Shown here: piece by piece, positions 13,068 through 25,000 of the stretch
Numbering within the stretch: the stretch's first letter is position 1
Layout of the letters: each line of letters opens with the position of its first letter
Assembly (NCBI GenBank): GCA_013365365.1
Contig: JABVXU010000164.1
Span: 46,066-110,065 of the forward strand
Direction: 5' to 3'
DNA from: Cruorifilaria tuberocauda
Taxonomy: Eukaryota; Nematoda; Chromadorea; Rhabditida; Onchocercidae
DNA length: 64,000 bases
Notes under the pieces: model-generated
What the model was told of the DNA's origin: nothing
Databases searched by the model: none
What the model saw: the letters and a program-made list of their open reading frames with translations, nothing else
Position numbers and translations under genes: made by a program

Positions 13068-14339
13068 GTTCAGCAAAACTTTAAAAATATCAATCTAAAA
13101 GTTTTAAATACGGTCGATGAAGCTTTCATTAAATATAAAAACGTTACATTTAAAAACGATATGAGACGAGAATTTAATCTTCCTAATCTTAGATACAATT
13201 GGTTAGCATGTGAAGTAGATAATAAATAAGTTAATATACTTTCTTATTGAATTATACAACATTAAGAAACTAAATCATGTACTGAAACGATTTAAAACGG
13301 TTTGAAAATTAATTAGTTAATGGAATGAGTAAAACAATAATTGTGAAAGAGAGAAATGCTGAATGATTTTTGTACGAATAAAATGAATAAACCCTTCTAA
13401 CCTTTCAGTCTTCCGACCTTCCTACCCCTCACTTTCTCTCTCAAAATCGAGAATTTTATAATCTTTCAAACTCAGAGATACGATCTAAAATAATAAACAA
13501 AGTAATATCAATTATAACACTTACTATCTAGAAACTTTTAGATAAAAATTTCTTACGCTAATAATACAATTACCAGTAAGATCGGTTAAACTCGCCCAAT
13601 AAATCTGAAACAGAGAGAAAAAAAGAAAAAAAACTAAACAGTAGTGTAGGAACTTCTTAGTCTCCTAACGATATTTCATCTCATTTTGATTTTATTCAGC
13701 TTATTCCTATTATCTGGCTTAAAAATGGAATTTAAGTCGAACCTGATTCACAAGAGTTTCATTCGCATCCTGAAATGTTTAAACTGGTGATACAACTCCT
13801 CTATCTGAACGTTATATCAGTTAAATATTTCGCGCGCACGAAACAAACCGCGTCAGACCATATTTTGAATTGAAAGTAAAGAACCAGATCAAAGAGTTAG
13901 AAAGTTAAAAAGAAGTAAAGAGTTAGAAAAATTCGTCCTTAAATCATTTTTTTCCTTGTCCGAAAAATTTGCATAAAATGTGCAGTCTGAGTAAATGATG
14001 CTATGCCAAGTTTATTCAGATCCATAGTAACAGATTCAATATGCAAATTACTCTGCATTCTATTCAAATTTTCTCAGTTAACTCAGTATAAAAGGCGGGT
14101 ATACAGTCATTTCCCGCAACTTTCTTTTCTGTTTTATTAAGGGAACCCAGAAGTTAACTAGGAGTGCCGTTCACAGCGATAAGATTTTGATCCACAATTT
14201 TCATCTCCTAAAATCAGTTCATGTTTATAACAATTTCGTTACAGCTTTCTTTCGTATTAATTTTTTAATTTCAGATTTGTAAATACATTTCGATGTTTCT
14301 GTATATTTATGCGTCATATCTTATCTGTAGATAACAACG
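13068..14339. other. Divergent intergenic region between NSE3 and the repeat-protein gene
   Basis: No coding exon is seen. It is less AT-rich around 13830-13870 (GCGCGCACG, ACCGCGTCAG). It carries promoter-like elements at 14041-14097 and a T-rich acceptor (tttcag at 14269-14274), probably a spliced-leader or 5'-UTR acceptor for the gene starting at 14340. Confidence 0.55.
14041..14097 (+). promoter_or_regulatory. Candidate core promoter: octamer-like and TATA-box-like elements
   Basis: ATGCAAAT at 14041-14048 matches the POU/octamer motif. TATAAAAGG at 14087-14095 is a close TATA box match, followed by GC-rich GCGGG. It lies about 245 bp 5' of the ATG at 14340. In an AT-rich genome both motifs could be chance; the GC-rich flank of the TATA element makes it stand out. 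Confidence 0.35.
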
Positions 14340-16514
14340 ATGCAAAAAGATTTCAGAAAAATTATGGATGTAAGCGATTGGGCAAAACCTGAAGTTATTC
14401 AGTTATTGGAGCAATATATTCAGGAATCTATTGGATCAATTGAAGAACTACATCAAGAAATTCAACGAGTTACAGGGAAAAATATTACCGTTCAAAAGTT
14501 GCAACATCACCTTCAACTATTCCAAAAGGTTACTCTTTCAGATCCTATCAGAACTTATATATAATTTGTGCTGTACACTTTAATATATTTATTTACATAT
14601 TAGTATATATATATTTCATCAAATTACAGTTTAAGTATTAAGATATATGAAAGAAACTGCAAAATAAATGAGAAAAATTAGTCCAATATTAAACAGATGC
14701 CACCATTCTAAATTGAAAAACTAAATGAGCCTTCTAAATTTGGGATTCTCTTATTCTTCTCCCAATGTAACAATGAATCTTTCATATTAGCTGAATGCTT
14801 CTTTACTAAAATTTGGTGAAAGGAGTAGAGTAGTAGTGTTGCAGGAAACTACTGCTTACAAACAACACTCAAAAGATGAAACTTCCGGACCTGTTCCAAC
14901 AGGTAGCAATTTTGAGCAAGGAATGCAACTACCAGGAGAATTTTCGAATAGCAAAGAAGGAGGAACAGGTAAAGGAGAAGAAGCACACGCCGACCAGGTA
15001 CCGAGTAGTACGAAAGCATCAGTCAGTCACAAACGCACATTTCCGAAAGTAAAAAGTTCAATCCGGAAAATCACAGCACGACGAAGAGAGGAATTAAAAA
15101 TAATAAGAAGTTATCGAACTCGCAGACGAAAGAAAAGAAAAGTATCATTAAAAACGACAGCATCAGATAGGTACCTTAAATGTTCCTTATTTTGAGAATG
15201 GTTAAGGAAGACAGATTATCCTTTTTCAAAGTAAGTTTTCCACCTTTCAACCTTAATCTTGATCTTTGGATATTTATCTCACTCTTTGGAAGATCTCACG
15301 AAACAGTAGGTGCATTGTACGTAAGAATAAATTTCAGGGAAAAAGATTTAAAAGTAACGACAGGCGTCCAACAAGAAGCTGGAGAACAACAAATAATAGT
15401 TGCTCAAGCTGAATCAGCTGCATCAATTTCAACAGAACAAAGTAAACCAGCAGTAATTTCGACTCAATCAGTACCAAGTAGATCGGAATGTACGATATCC
15501 ACAGAGTCAAGTGTTCCTACCTCGGATAAAGACACAGAAGGCACAGAGCCCAATGTTCCTGTCCCGAATAGGGAAGCAGAGGAATGTATAATATCCGAAG
15601 AGCCCAATGTTCCTACTCCGGATAAAGAAGAATGTGTAATATTATCCACAGAGCCTAATGTTCCTACTCCGGATAAGGAAACAGAGGAATGTATAATATT
15701 ATCCACAGAGCCCAATATCCCTGTCCCGAGTACGGAAGCAGAAGAATGTATAATATTATCCAAAGAGCCCAATGTTCCTACTCCGGATAAAGAAGAATGC
15801 GTAATATTATCAACAGAGCCCAATATCCCTGTCCCGAGTACGGAAGCAGAAGAATGTATAATATTATCCAAAGAGCCTAATGTTCCTACTCCGGATAAGG
15901 AAACAGAGGAATGTATAATATTATCCACAGAGCCAAATGTCCCTACCTCGGATAGAGATACAGAAAAATGTGTAATATTATCTACAGAGCCCAATGTTCC
16001 TGTATCGAGTACGGAAACAGAGAAAAGCACGATATTAGCCACACAGTCAAGTGTTCCCGTTTCAAACAGAAACGAACTGGAATGTGCAGTATTAGCCAAG
16101 GAGCCAAGTGTTCCTAGCAATGATGGCATATTACGGTCGCAAGTCACAACTGGAAGAGATGCTGACTGGTGTGGTAACGCTACCGATGCTTGCTGGTATG
16201 GTAGAGCTACTGATGCCGGTTGGTATGGTAGCACTACCGGTATTGATTGGCGTGGTAGCGTCACCGAAGTTGACTGGCGTAGTAGCACTACCGATGCTGG
16301 TTGGTATGATAGTGCTACCGATGCTGGCTCGTACAGTAGCGCTACCGGTGTTGACTGGCACAGTAGAACCGCTGATGTTAACTGGCACAGCAGCACTACC
16401 AATCTTGATAACGCCACTGTACCGTCTGTGATATACGAGTCTACCGGATCGGAAAACAATCAATACGTAGGTAAGTACCAGTTACCAATGGAATCATCGA
16501 ATATCAGTGTCTAA
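14340..16514 (+). CDS. Unrecognised protein with basic block and two tandem peptide-repeat arrays
   Basis: Three exons with agreeing phases: 14340-14528, 14845-15170, 15338-16514; about 563 residues. Residues 1-63 look helical (DWAKPEVIQLLEQYIQES... KLQHHLQLF) and lack a signal peptide. The second exon is polar and ends in a strongly basic block (ITARRREELK, RTRRRKKRK), a likely bipartite nuclear signal. The third holds about 12 copies of a 17-19 residue acidic unit, EPNVPTPDKETEECIILST with variants, most with one Cys. Nine copies of a 9-residue unit follow, with consensus like DAGWYGSTT, Trp at position 4. I recognise no family. The donor after exon 1 (gttact) is weak, and exon 1 could instead end at its own stop (14562-14564). 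A perfect donor (AG then GTAAGT) after 16470 offers an alternative ending that would join MED27 in frame. The repeats create long open frames on the other strand, which I treat as artefacts. Confidence 0.6.
15530..16115 (+). repeat. Coding tandem repeat, 51-57 bp unit
   Basis: About 12 imperfect units encoding EPNVPxPDKE(TE)ECIILST-type peptides. Some units lack two codons, giving 17 rather than 19 residues. Alternating unit types (PTPDKE and PVPSTEAE) suggest expansion by duplication of unit pairs. Confidence 0.9.
16159..16403 (+). repeat. Coding tandem repeat, 27 bp unit
   Basis: Nine units of nine codons each, consensus like GATGCTGGTTGGTATGGTAG plus seven bases, encoding [D/G]-[A/V/I]-[D/G/N]-W-x-[G/S]-x-x-[T/A]. 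The period is exact with no indels, so the reading frame is kept. Confidence 0.88.
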
Positions 16515-16956
16515 AACTAAACAACATTTACAATGTTAATGGAGGCAAAAACTGAATTTAACACCTACTGGGGACGCGTTAAATTGAGATCTTAAGGTTA
16601 ACTATACAGCTGTTTTGGAGGGAATTTTTGATTCGTTATGATTGATTGCAGGCAAGTTTTATACTCGAGTGGGGTTGACATTATGGTAATTTAGGATAGA
16701 AATGAATATAGGAATTATGGGAATTCAAATTTAGTAGTAATTAAAGTTGACAATCTTGTAGAAAAGGAAAGATTACAGTTACATTACACATTGGATCTTA
16801 TGCAACCATCTTTGGATTTTAGTTCTCTCCATTTGTACATCCTTCATTCTTCTTTCCATTAGCTATTTTTGTCTTCATCAATGTCTTTGCTGAATTGTGT
16901 TACTAAATGCAGTTTAGAAGTTTGTAATTTAACTCAAATTTTCTTTAGGCGATAAA
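16515..16956. other. Spacer between repeat-protein gene and MED27
   Basis: About 440 bp with no separate gene seen. It ends in the acceptor ttctttag at 16941-16948, usable either for spliced-leader addition to MED27 or for cis-splicing from the donor at 16470. Confidence 0.5.
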
Positions 16957-19053
16957 ATGCAAAGCAATCTTGTCAATCAGCAGTTCCAATCAATGACAAC
17001 TCATTTGGATCATTGTAAATTTCAATTTTATTTTTTGTGTAGTCGCTGAAGAAAATGTAGAGGAAATTTGGTATTAAGGAAATGCAAAATTATCAAGAAA
17101 ACATCGAAATTATGAAATTGGAATAGATTTCTACAGAAACTTTTATTTTACGGAAATTGCACATAGAAATAAATTTAATTCTACAGCAAGATTTTCAGGT
17201 CTGAATGCGCTACGTTTACTTCGGAACGAAGTTATGTCTGTGCATTATAAAATAATGGAAGGTCATTGGGAAAATGATCCAGCCGACGGTGAAAAGACCC
17301 TAGAAGAGAAACTGGATTTTATCAATCAGATTTATGAGTAAGTTTTTATAAACTGTTCTTCATCGGTTGAATTTTCTAATCAAGATCCATGATCTCAAGA
17401 TGTGCTGTTGAATTAGAACTCTCTTATTTTAAACTTATAATCATATCTTAGTTAAAATACATAGTTCGACTGTGTAATTTTATCTCCATGTGACATATAC
17501 TTTATCTGATTTACCTTTTGCTTGTAGTATGATGATCTCTGACAAGTTGGCTGATTTACACTCTATAAACCTCTCAATAAATTTGTATGTTACATGGTAT
17601 TCATTTTCAAAGTAATTGACACCAGTGATATTTCTTTTTCTCTTTTAGTAACTTGGAATCCCACGCCAAACAGTTGCCACTCGCGACACCTATGACGGTA
17701 CAGATGGAGCGTCTAAGTCGATTTATACATGATGCACAGATGGACCTACACACTAGTGAATTATACGATAAAGCGCTTGAAGCATCTACATGGATGGAAA
17801 CAAGCAATGTTGTTTTCTTTTCTATGTTTCTCATATTTCTGCTGTTCCCACAGAGATTTTTTTTCTCTCTGCATATTAAAATTTATGTATTTCAGCAGTT
17901 ATTGCAAATGTACGCGGAATTTCTACGCACTGTTGTGGGTAATCGACGACGATCAGTAATGACAGACCGACCAATATCGTATTCAAACTATGGATTAAAT
18001 TCATCACCGCAAAGTATTTTTGAACAAACGCTAGCAGTTGTACTAAAGGACCCAAATATCAAAAAAATCGGACTTGTTGGACGATATCTGGAAAAAAGTA
18101 CTCTATCAGCTATTGTTGAAGTAAGTACCTGTTGTAGTTAATATTGTATATGTACTACTACAAAATATTAATTATTTGGATATTAAAATATTAATTAAAG
18201 TTTTCTGAGGAACAAGTCTTGCAAGTGAAATGAGGGATCACTGGGTTTCTGAAAGAAGCAGTAGATCATCATATTTTTTCTTTTTGCAGTTTAAATTTGG
18301 ACAAGTGGTAGATAAACAGTATGTTTGTTTGCTCAAAATGCTTATGGTTGTCAATAGTGGTGTACCTGAATTCGTACAGATGATTGCTCCTCATGAAGAA
18401 TGGTCTTATTTGGATGTTGGTTCTGGTCAGGTCTGCCATTTTTGTTTCAGTGGGATGTTAAATTCTTGCTGATTCATATATGAAGTCTATTTCATAAAAA
18501 GTAAAGAGAGCATGGTTGCTTTTTACGAATATATTCATTAAAAATTGAATTTAAATTTGGCGTATGTATGAAGTTCGTCCAACGTTGAATCATTTTTTCT
18601 AGGTTGACATTCATAAGGAAAGTCGCTATTTAGTATATAGGAAGATGAGTGTTCAAGCAAATATACATTTGATGCAGACAATAATGCCTTGTATTGATAT
18701 TCGAAATGCACACACACTTTCATACGTTCTAAATCTATTTTCGAAGTTTTCGGGAGTATTTGATATAAAATGTCGTGTTTGCAAGTAAGCTTGTTTCTGT
18801 TCTTTTATATATGAAATACAACTATCTCAGCAAAATTGTTTGCAAAATGCGTTATCAGATGACAAGCTGGAAAAATTGTTCAGAAACTCATATTGCTGCA
18901 TATAAAGTATGCTTATAACTAAATTTTAATTGTCCCTCATTTTCTAGTTGTTAGAAATTTATATCTTTCAGGAAAATAATGAAAGACTTTTTACCACCAT
19001 TAATTTTCGATCTTCGATGTCCGAAGAATGCATTACATGAATCATGTCGATAA
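16957..19053 (+). CDS. mdt-27: Mediator complex subunit 27
   Basis: Exons 16957-17014, 17199-17337, 17649-17808, 17896-18120, 18290-18430, 18603-18784, 18972-19053; phases agree and give 328 residues (human MED27 is 311). The N-terminus (NQQFQSMTTHLDHCLNALRLL) aligns with the MED27 helical start. The C-terminus has the family's zinc-type ending: CRVCKK, MKDFLPP, and HESCR just before the stop. MED27 sits in the upper tail of Mediator, the nuclear coactivator that bridges transcription factors and RNA polymerase II. The start ATG lies 8 bp after a T-rich acceptor, as for a trans-spliced mRNA. The intron between exons 3 and 4 (17809-17895, 87 nt) is a multiple of three with no stop, so its borders rest on family alignment: the read-through would add a very hydrophobic Phe/Leu segment not expected in MED27. 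Confidence 0.88.
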
Positions 19054-19900
19054 TTTTTCACTTGTTCGGAAATTCTGGTCACCTACTTACGCTGGTGTTA
19101 ATCAGTTTAAACTTTCCGATATTTGGTAATCGACTATAGTAATAAATAATCATTTGTTCATTTTTTATGTTTTTTAATAATTTGTTTTTTCACAAAATTA
19201 TAAAAAAAGAACTAAAGTTTAGTTCTTTAAAAAGAACGAAATAACTGAATTTTTGTTGCATTCATAGTTATATTAAAGAGATCTACTTTTTTTTTCAAAT
19301 ATTAAAAAATTTGTGCTCCCTTTCTTTTTAAATATTAAATACTTAGAAATAGTCAACTTTTGAGAAACATGGTTCATTGATCGGAGTTGCGTTCAATGTC
19401 TTTAATTTCTGACTTCTAAAAGTTGAAATGGAACTGTTACTTCTGCATTGTAAATAATGTTATAAGTTGCGATTTTGATCGTTATTTTCTCTTTATTTGT
19501 GTATTTCATTATCGCGCCGTCGAAATATTGTATGTATTCTCTTTTTTTTTCTTGTTTCTTCTGTTTTCTCGTAAATTCTGTTGTTTTGTTCTCGACCTTG
19601 CTTTATTTTATTTCATGGTTCATTTCTTTAAGATTTTGAATTCGGGGCAATGACACTGCCAAGTTTTATTTTTGGTAATTCGCGGGAATTTATAAAATTG
19701 CTTTCGAGGCCTTTACCATATTTTCATTCACCTATTATGCTTGTTTTCTGTTTCGTTACTTAATAAATAAAATATTTAGAGATTTTTCTTTTTACTCTTC
19801 GTCACTCAGCGAATTTTTACATCAAGAAATACATAAAAGATTAAAATAGTACCTAATTAGGTCATTTTATTTTGCAGTTGAATTTTTTAAGGGGAGGTGA
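19054..19900. other. Intergenic region
   Basis: No exon supported. It ends in acceptor ttttgcag (19870-19877), 23 bp before the next ATG. Confidence 0.5.
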
Positions 19901-21334
19901 ATGAAGCGATTTTTTGCTTATTTACGATCAGCTGTCGCTCAGTTAGACCAAGATTGCTCGGTAAATCGCGTAAGTTTGTATGTTTCCGTTCTCTTAGTCA
20001 GAAAATTTTACAAATTACTTGCATTAATACGTATTATTGTAAAATGTACGTTTATGAAGTATCTCATTGTGTTTAAACAATTCTGCAGAATTTAAAATAC
20101 AAATCATTGTAATTCAAAAAGTGTAATTAAGTATATCATATGCATTTTCTTGATTGTTATCCCTGTATTGTTCGATTTCAGAGAAAATTCGTATTTAAAA
20201 CGTGGCTAGTAAAGGAGTATGCATAGCTTATAGAATGTTTTTTGACGAAATCTTTGAAATCCATTCTGGTGAAAATTACAGTCTTTTAGAGAGCGGCGAA
20301 GATTGATGGTGCCGAACGCGTTACAATAGATTCATCAGCATTGCACTGCCCAGTTTGTTTTTGTATATTTGCTTCAGCACCGTTCATCCTCAACTGTGGT
20401 CATTCATTTTGTCAGAATTGCATCAAAAAGATTATCGAGAATACATATTCCGAGCACGGCACGGTTTCGTTTTTCGTCTTTTTTATTTAGTTATAATAAT
20501 AAGACTGAATCATTAACTTAAATTAGTAATACCAAAATAGTAAATCATTTAAAAAATGGGAAGTGTGCATATTTATGCTTGGAGCATATTTCTCCACTTA
20601 TTTTTCATATGAGTTATGCAACTTGTTAATCCGTTTCTTTTTAGTTTTAGTTTATCTTTTCTTTTAAATTTTCCACTAAATTGATCTCAGTTGTTCTAAC
20701 TCATCGAAATGCGAATTTTTGCAGGTTTTTGAATGTCCTATGTGTCGTCAAGTAATTTCCTCTGAAGCTCGTTTCATTAAAAATTATTTGGCTGACGCTC
20801 TGCTGCAATCAGTATGCGAAATTAGTGAGAATGAAAAAGAAAGCTGTGTGGATTCTAATTTAAGAATTTCGGTATTTTTTATTTCCTTTTTTTGTACGAG
20901 ACCTTCAGTTTTTTAGTTCTTATTTTTATGTTTCACAATTCTTCAGTTTTTTTTTAGTTTGATTAATCTGACCACTGAATGAATAGCTTAAATAAAATGT
21001 TTTAACTGATCATTGACTCCTTTAGTAATCATGCATGTTCATTAAACGCGCTGTATGCTAATATAGATGGTGCTTTCCAAAAGATAATAACTTAACTCTA
21101 TTAATTGGCGAGAAAACACTCTTATTTTATAAACTTATTGGTCGATTGATTTGGAAGTTTTTTTAGCTTCAATTAATTTCACGAAAATTCCTGGAAGAGC
21201 AAGAGAAAAACAGCACTTTACGGAACAAATATAAAGAAGAGCGAGTTCGTAGTCGTCGGTACCTTATTCTTTTAGTTATGGAGAGTGCATTATTTGTAGG
21301 CTCGGTATTTTTGTACGGATTATTGTTTTCCTGA
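19901..21334 (+). CDS. Small RING-finger protein with C-terminal membrane anchor
   Basis: Four phase-0 exons: 19901-19960, 20290-20463, 20725-20871, 21167-21334; 182 residues. A C3HC4 RING spans about residues 40-85: C40-x2-C43, C56-x-H58, C61-x2-C64, and C82-PM-C85. It includes ILNCGHSFCQNC and FECPMCRQ. A polar, charged stretch follows (EEQEKNSTLRNKYKEERVRS), then a single hydrophobic segment (about 159-181, ILLVMESALFVGSVFLYGLL) ending two residues before the stop, so the protein should be tail-anchored with the RING in the cytosol. RING proteins act as E3 ubiquitin ligases; membrane-anchored ones often sit on ER, mitochondria or endosomes. I cannot assign a specific orthologue. The RING is split by the intron 20464-20724. 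Confidence 0.82.
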
Positions 21335-22025
21335 TCTCAAATATTGGTGCCTCTATCACTAAAATGTCTCTTTTGCATCATTGGATTTTTTGAATTAAAA
21401 ATTGAGGATGGAAGGAAAGTTTTTGAGTTTTGAATTTTTCAAAACAGACTAACGGTTTTCAATTTTTTTCTAGTTCCTTGCTGTGTTCATGTGTAGTAAT
21501 ATTTTTAAACAGTGAAGCTTTCCAGTGTTATTGTAGCAGATATTAAATTTTTCATTCTCTATTTTTTTTACGATTTATAAATATTAAATTTATATTTCCC
21601 TCAAGCAGAACAAAGAGTAGATGACATATAAATTTGTTGGATGATGAAGAATGAATAAATATTTGAAAAACTGGAAGCAGAGATGACTTCGATTTAGGCT
21701 AAAATTTGGTTATGTTTAGAGCGTATTAAAGATTTTATAAGAATTTTCTTCAAATATTTTAAAGCAAGTTAATTTGAAAATTTGTTTGCATATATTGATT
21801 GCAACTAGTAATTACAACAGTAAAAAATAAGAAAATTGATGGCGGTGAAAAGGCCGACCTGTGTAGTATGTCTACGATATCATGAAGGAGAGAATTTTCG
21901 GATACAATTTGTTAAAGGAAAAAGGTGTCTTCCATTTAATCGATCTTTTTTTCATTCAGCTAACTAATTTTTCCTTATCAAATACATTTTGGCTATCATC
22001 ATTGATTTAATTTTTCATGATACGA
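21335..22025. other. Intergenic region
   Basis: No exon supported. A short ATG-started frame at about 21838 lacks domain or splice support. Confidence 0.45.
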
Positions 22026-25000
22026 ATGGAATTATTTTATATTTTTGGATTATTTTGCGCTCTTCTATCTAATTATCACAATAATTCAAAGGTGAGTTTG
22101 CTAAAATAAGGGAAAGAAAATAGAATTGTTGTTGAGATCTCTCTGCAATTATTTTCTGTTATGATATGGTATATGATATGATAGCTATTATTAGCATCAT
22201 TCTCTGATTTTTCTGACTAAAATTAAATAAAGGTCAAAATTCGATATGATTAAACTTAAATCAACCATATGACTGCTAAGATTTCGGTATAGCTAAGATT
22301 GAGCATACGTTCTATTCACAAATTAGTGATTCGATGAGATAACTGTTAAAAATGAAGTCCGTCCGACGTGAGTGATCATATTAGCTAAGTTTTTTCTTTT
22401 TATTTTCGTTTTTGAAATCATTTAACAACCTTGCTAATGGTAATAGTGATTACTTAGGTTACCTAAATATTTACCTGTTCATTGCTTTAACTTTCAAAAA
22501 AAGGCTATTGTAAAAATAATTGAATTAATGAGATCGTTTTTCGCAACGAATATTAGCCTAAATGTCTAAAAGACTAAGATGACTAAGATGAAGGGTAGAG
22601 GCTTTTTTCCGTACTGTAAATAGCACAGGTAATATATATTTACTTACAAATAGGCCAAAACTATTTTAATTCATTATATCTAGAAACTATTAATAGAAAC
22701 CTTATTATTTTTAGATTCTTCTAACAGGTTTCTTCGTTACATGATAATGATTCAATAAGTGAAAGGTCAGATAAATGAAATTGTTCAAAAGCTGATTAAA
22801 AATTTAATTTCAGTAGAGGAAATGAATTCAAAATATCGTTAAAGCTGAGTGATAAAAACGATAAAGTGATAAAAGAATAATGAAAATATCTTGAAAGATG
22901 AAGAGAAGGAGGTAAAGATGATAAAGTGATTAATTCAGGTATCGAAAAGCATGGAATATCATTTGTGATTGAGGTTTCCAGTAGTTCCAAGTAACCATTG
23001 GTTATTTGGCAATTTAAATATTATGAAATCATATTCCACCCATCGGCAACTTGGTAAATTAACCAGGAAATATGGTCGTACTTAAGTCTAATGCGAGGTT
23101 CACATCCAACGATCGTTACATCGGATCCGGAAATTATCTATCAAATATGCTTCAAGCAATTCCATTTATTTCATTCACATATTGTAAGTTGTATTTTCTA
23201 CGTGGAATTCTTATACTTCATGAAAAATATGAAATTCCTATATTTTATTTATTTTGTGAAAAATTAAACTTTTCAAAAATTAAATTCTTCCTCCAAAATA
23301 TTTATTGAAATAAGCAGTTTTTTAATTTAATTTAAATCTTATCATTATTAACATTTATATTAAATATTAGATGGATCCAAGTAGTTCTCATCCAGGTATC
23401 ACCTATGAAATTCATCAATTTGCTGCACGAGGTGAACGATGGAAACGAATTCGAAGCTTAACATCGAAAGCTATTTCAAATGAGAATCTTCGAAAGGTTT
23501 CCGATTCCTCATTAATTTTTATTATTAACATTGAACAATTATTCTTTGAACGAATAAATGCATGATTATGATATGATAGTGATTATAAATGATTATGATT
23601 AAGATTATAAACATGATTATACTTCGTTCCAGTTATTTTATATTATGCATGATTCTGTAAATCATTCTGTAAATCGTTTTATGATGGATCACGAAGATGA
23701 AATTACAGATTCCAAAGTGTTGGATATTCATCCTAGGTATTTCTGTTGTTCTTTTTGGGAATTGAAATGTGAAATTCATGCATCACATTTTCTTTGCTCT
23801 AGCATTTTTTGTTTAATAACTTGTTTTCACAAATGAATTTCAGTCGTTTCCAGAAGCTTACTTGATATATAATATCAAGATGTTGCATAAATCTTCCATA
23901 TAGTTGTCAACATGATGATCCAAATCTCAAACTTTTGCTAAAGAAATTCAGTCCATTGCAAAGTTTCCATTCTTTTTTCCTATTTACTTGTAAGAAAAAT
24001 TTAATTATATTAATTCAATTTAATGATACATTTAAAATCAAAGAAATAAATTTTCCTTTACAGTTATAATATCTTTTAATGTAATCAATATATATAAATA
24101 AAAAATATTTTTTAAGATATTTTTTATTTAAATAGATATCATTAATATACGCCAGATTGTGCGTATATTTTCGTACAGTTTTCATCTTGATGTTGATCCA
24201 TTAGTTACTTATACAAATTATCTTCACAAAGTTATTTCAATGGATATCATTAATCATTTTAATTATTTTTTTAAAAAATTTTTTTTACAGTTTAATTATT
24301 TTGATAAATTGCATCCAACATTTATAACTTCTATCTCAATATTCTATCTTCCCTTCAATACTGTAACAGTAAAGATGAAATTAATTGTTTTTAATTTACA
24401 AAAAAAAAAAAACTATGAGTTCTGCACAGATATATATCACTTTTATGTAGCATTTTACATAAGAAAAAAAAATTTAGGATCATTCCAGTTTTCTATACTT
24501 CATGAAATGCGTGGATGATGAGAAATGGGATAAATGGGTAGTGAATACTGATGAACCGTGTGATTTATCAAGTATAAAAATCATTCAAAAATTAACACCT
24601 GGAGTAAGCTCATTTTGCTTCAATTTATAGTAAGCATGCAGTGTTAAGTACAATCAATATCTCGCATATTTGCATGCATAAAGAACATAATTATAAAATT
24701 ATAATTTCTAATAATCGAAATCAACGGTGGTTGTATTGTTTTTCAAGATTAAATTTCTTATTAAATATTTGCTAGGGATCAAAACCTGTATTATGAAGAA
24801 ATACTTACCTATAAAAATATAAGAAGAAATATTATTATAAAAATATTTATTTGACTTCGTTAGATAAATTTGTAGGAAATTATAAATCAATACCGTTTTC
24901 TAACATCAGCAGGATTTGATACAACAGCTAATAGGTAACTTATTTAATATATCTGTTGGCCAAAAATTCGACAGAACAGGAAAAGTTATACCAGGAAGTT

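Noticed and set aside
15464..16459. 331-codon open frame on the minus strand
   Set aside because: It is the antisense of the coding tandem repeats; periodic sequence without stops on one strand easily stays open on the other. The + strand has matching splice phases and a stop.
24159..24518. 119-codon frame
   Set aside because: Phe/Ile/Lys-rich low complexity between P450 relic exons, no P450 motif in this frame.
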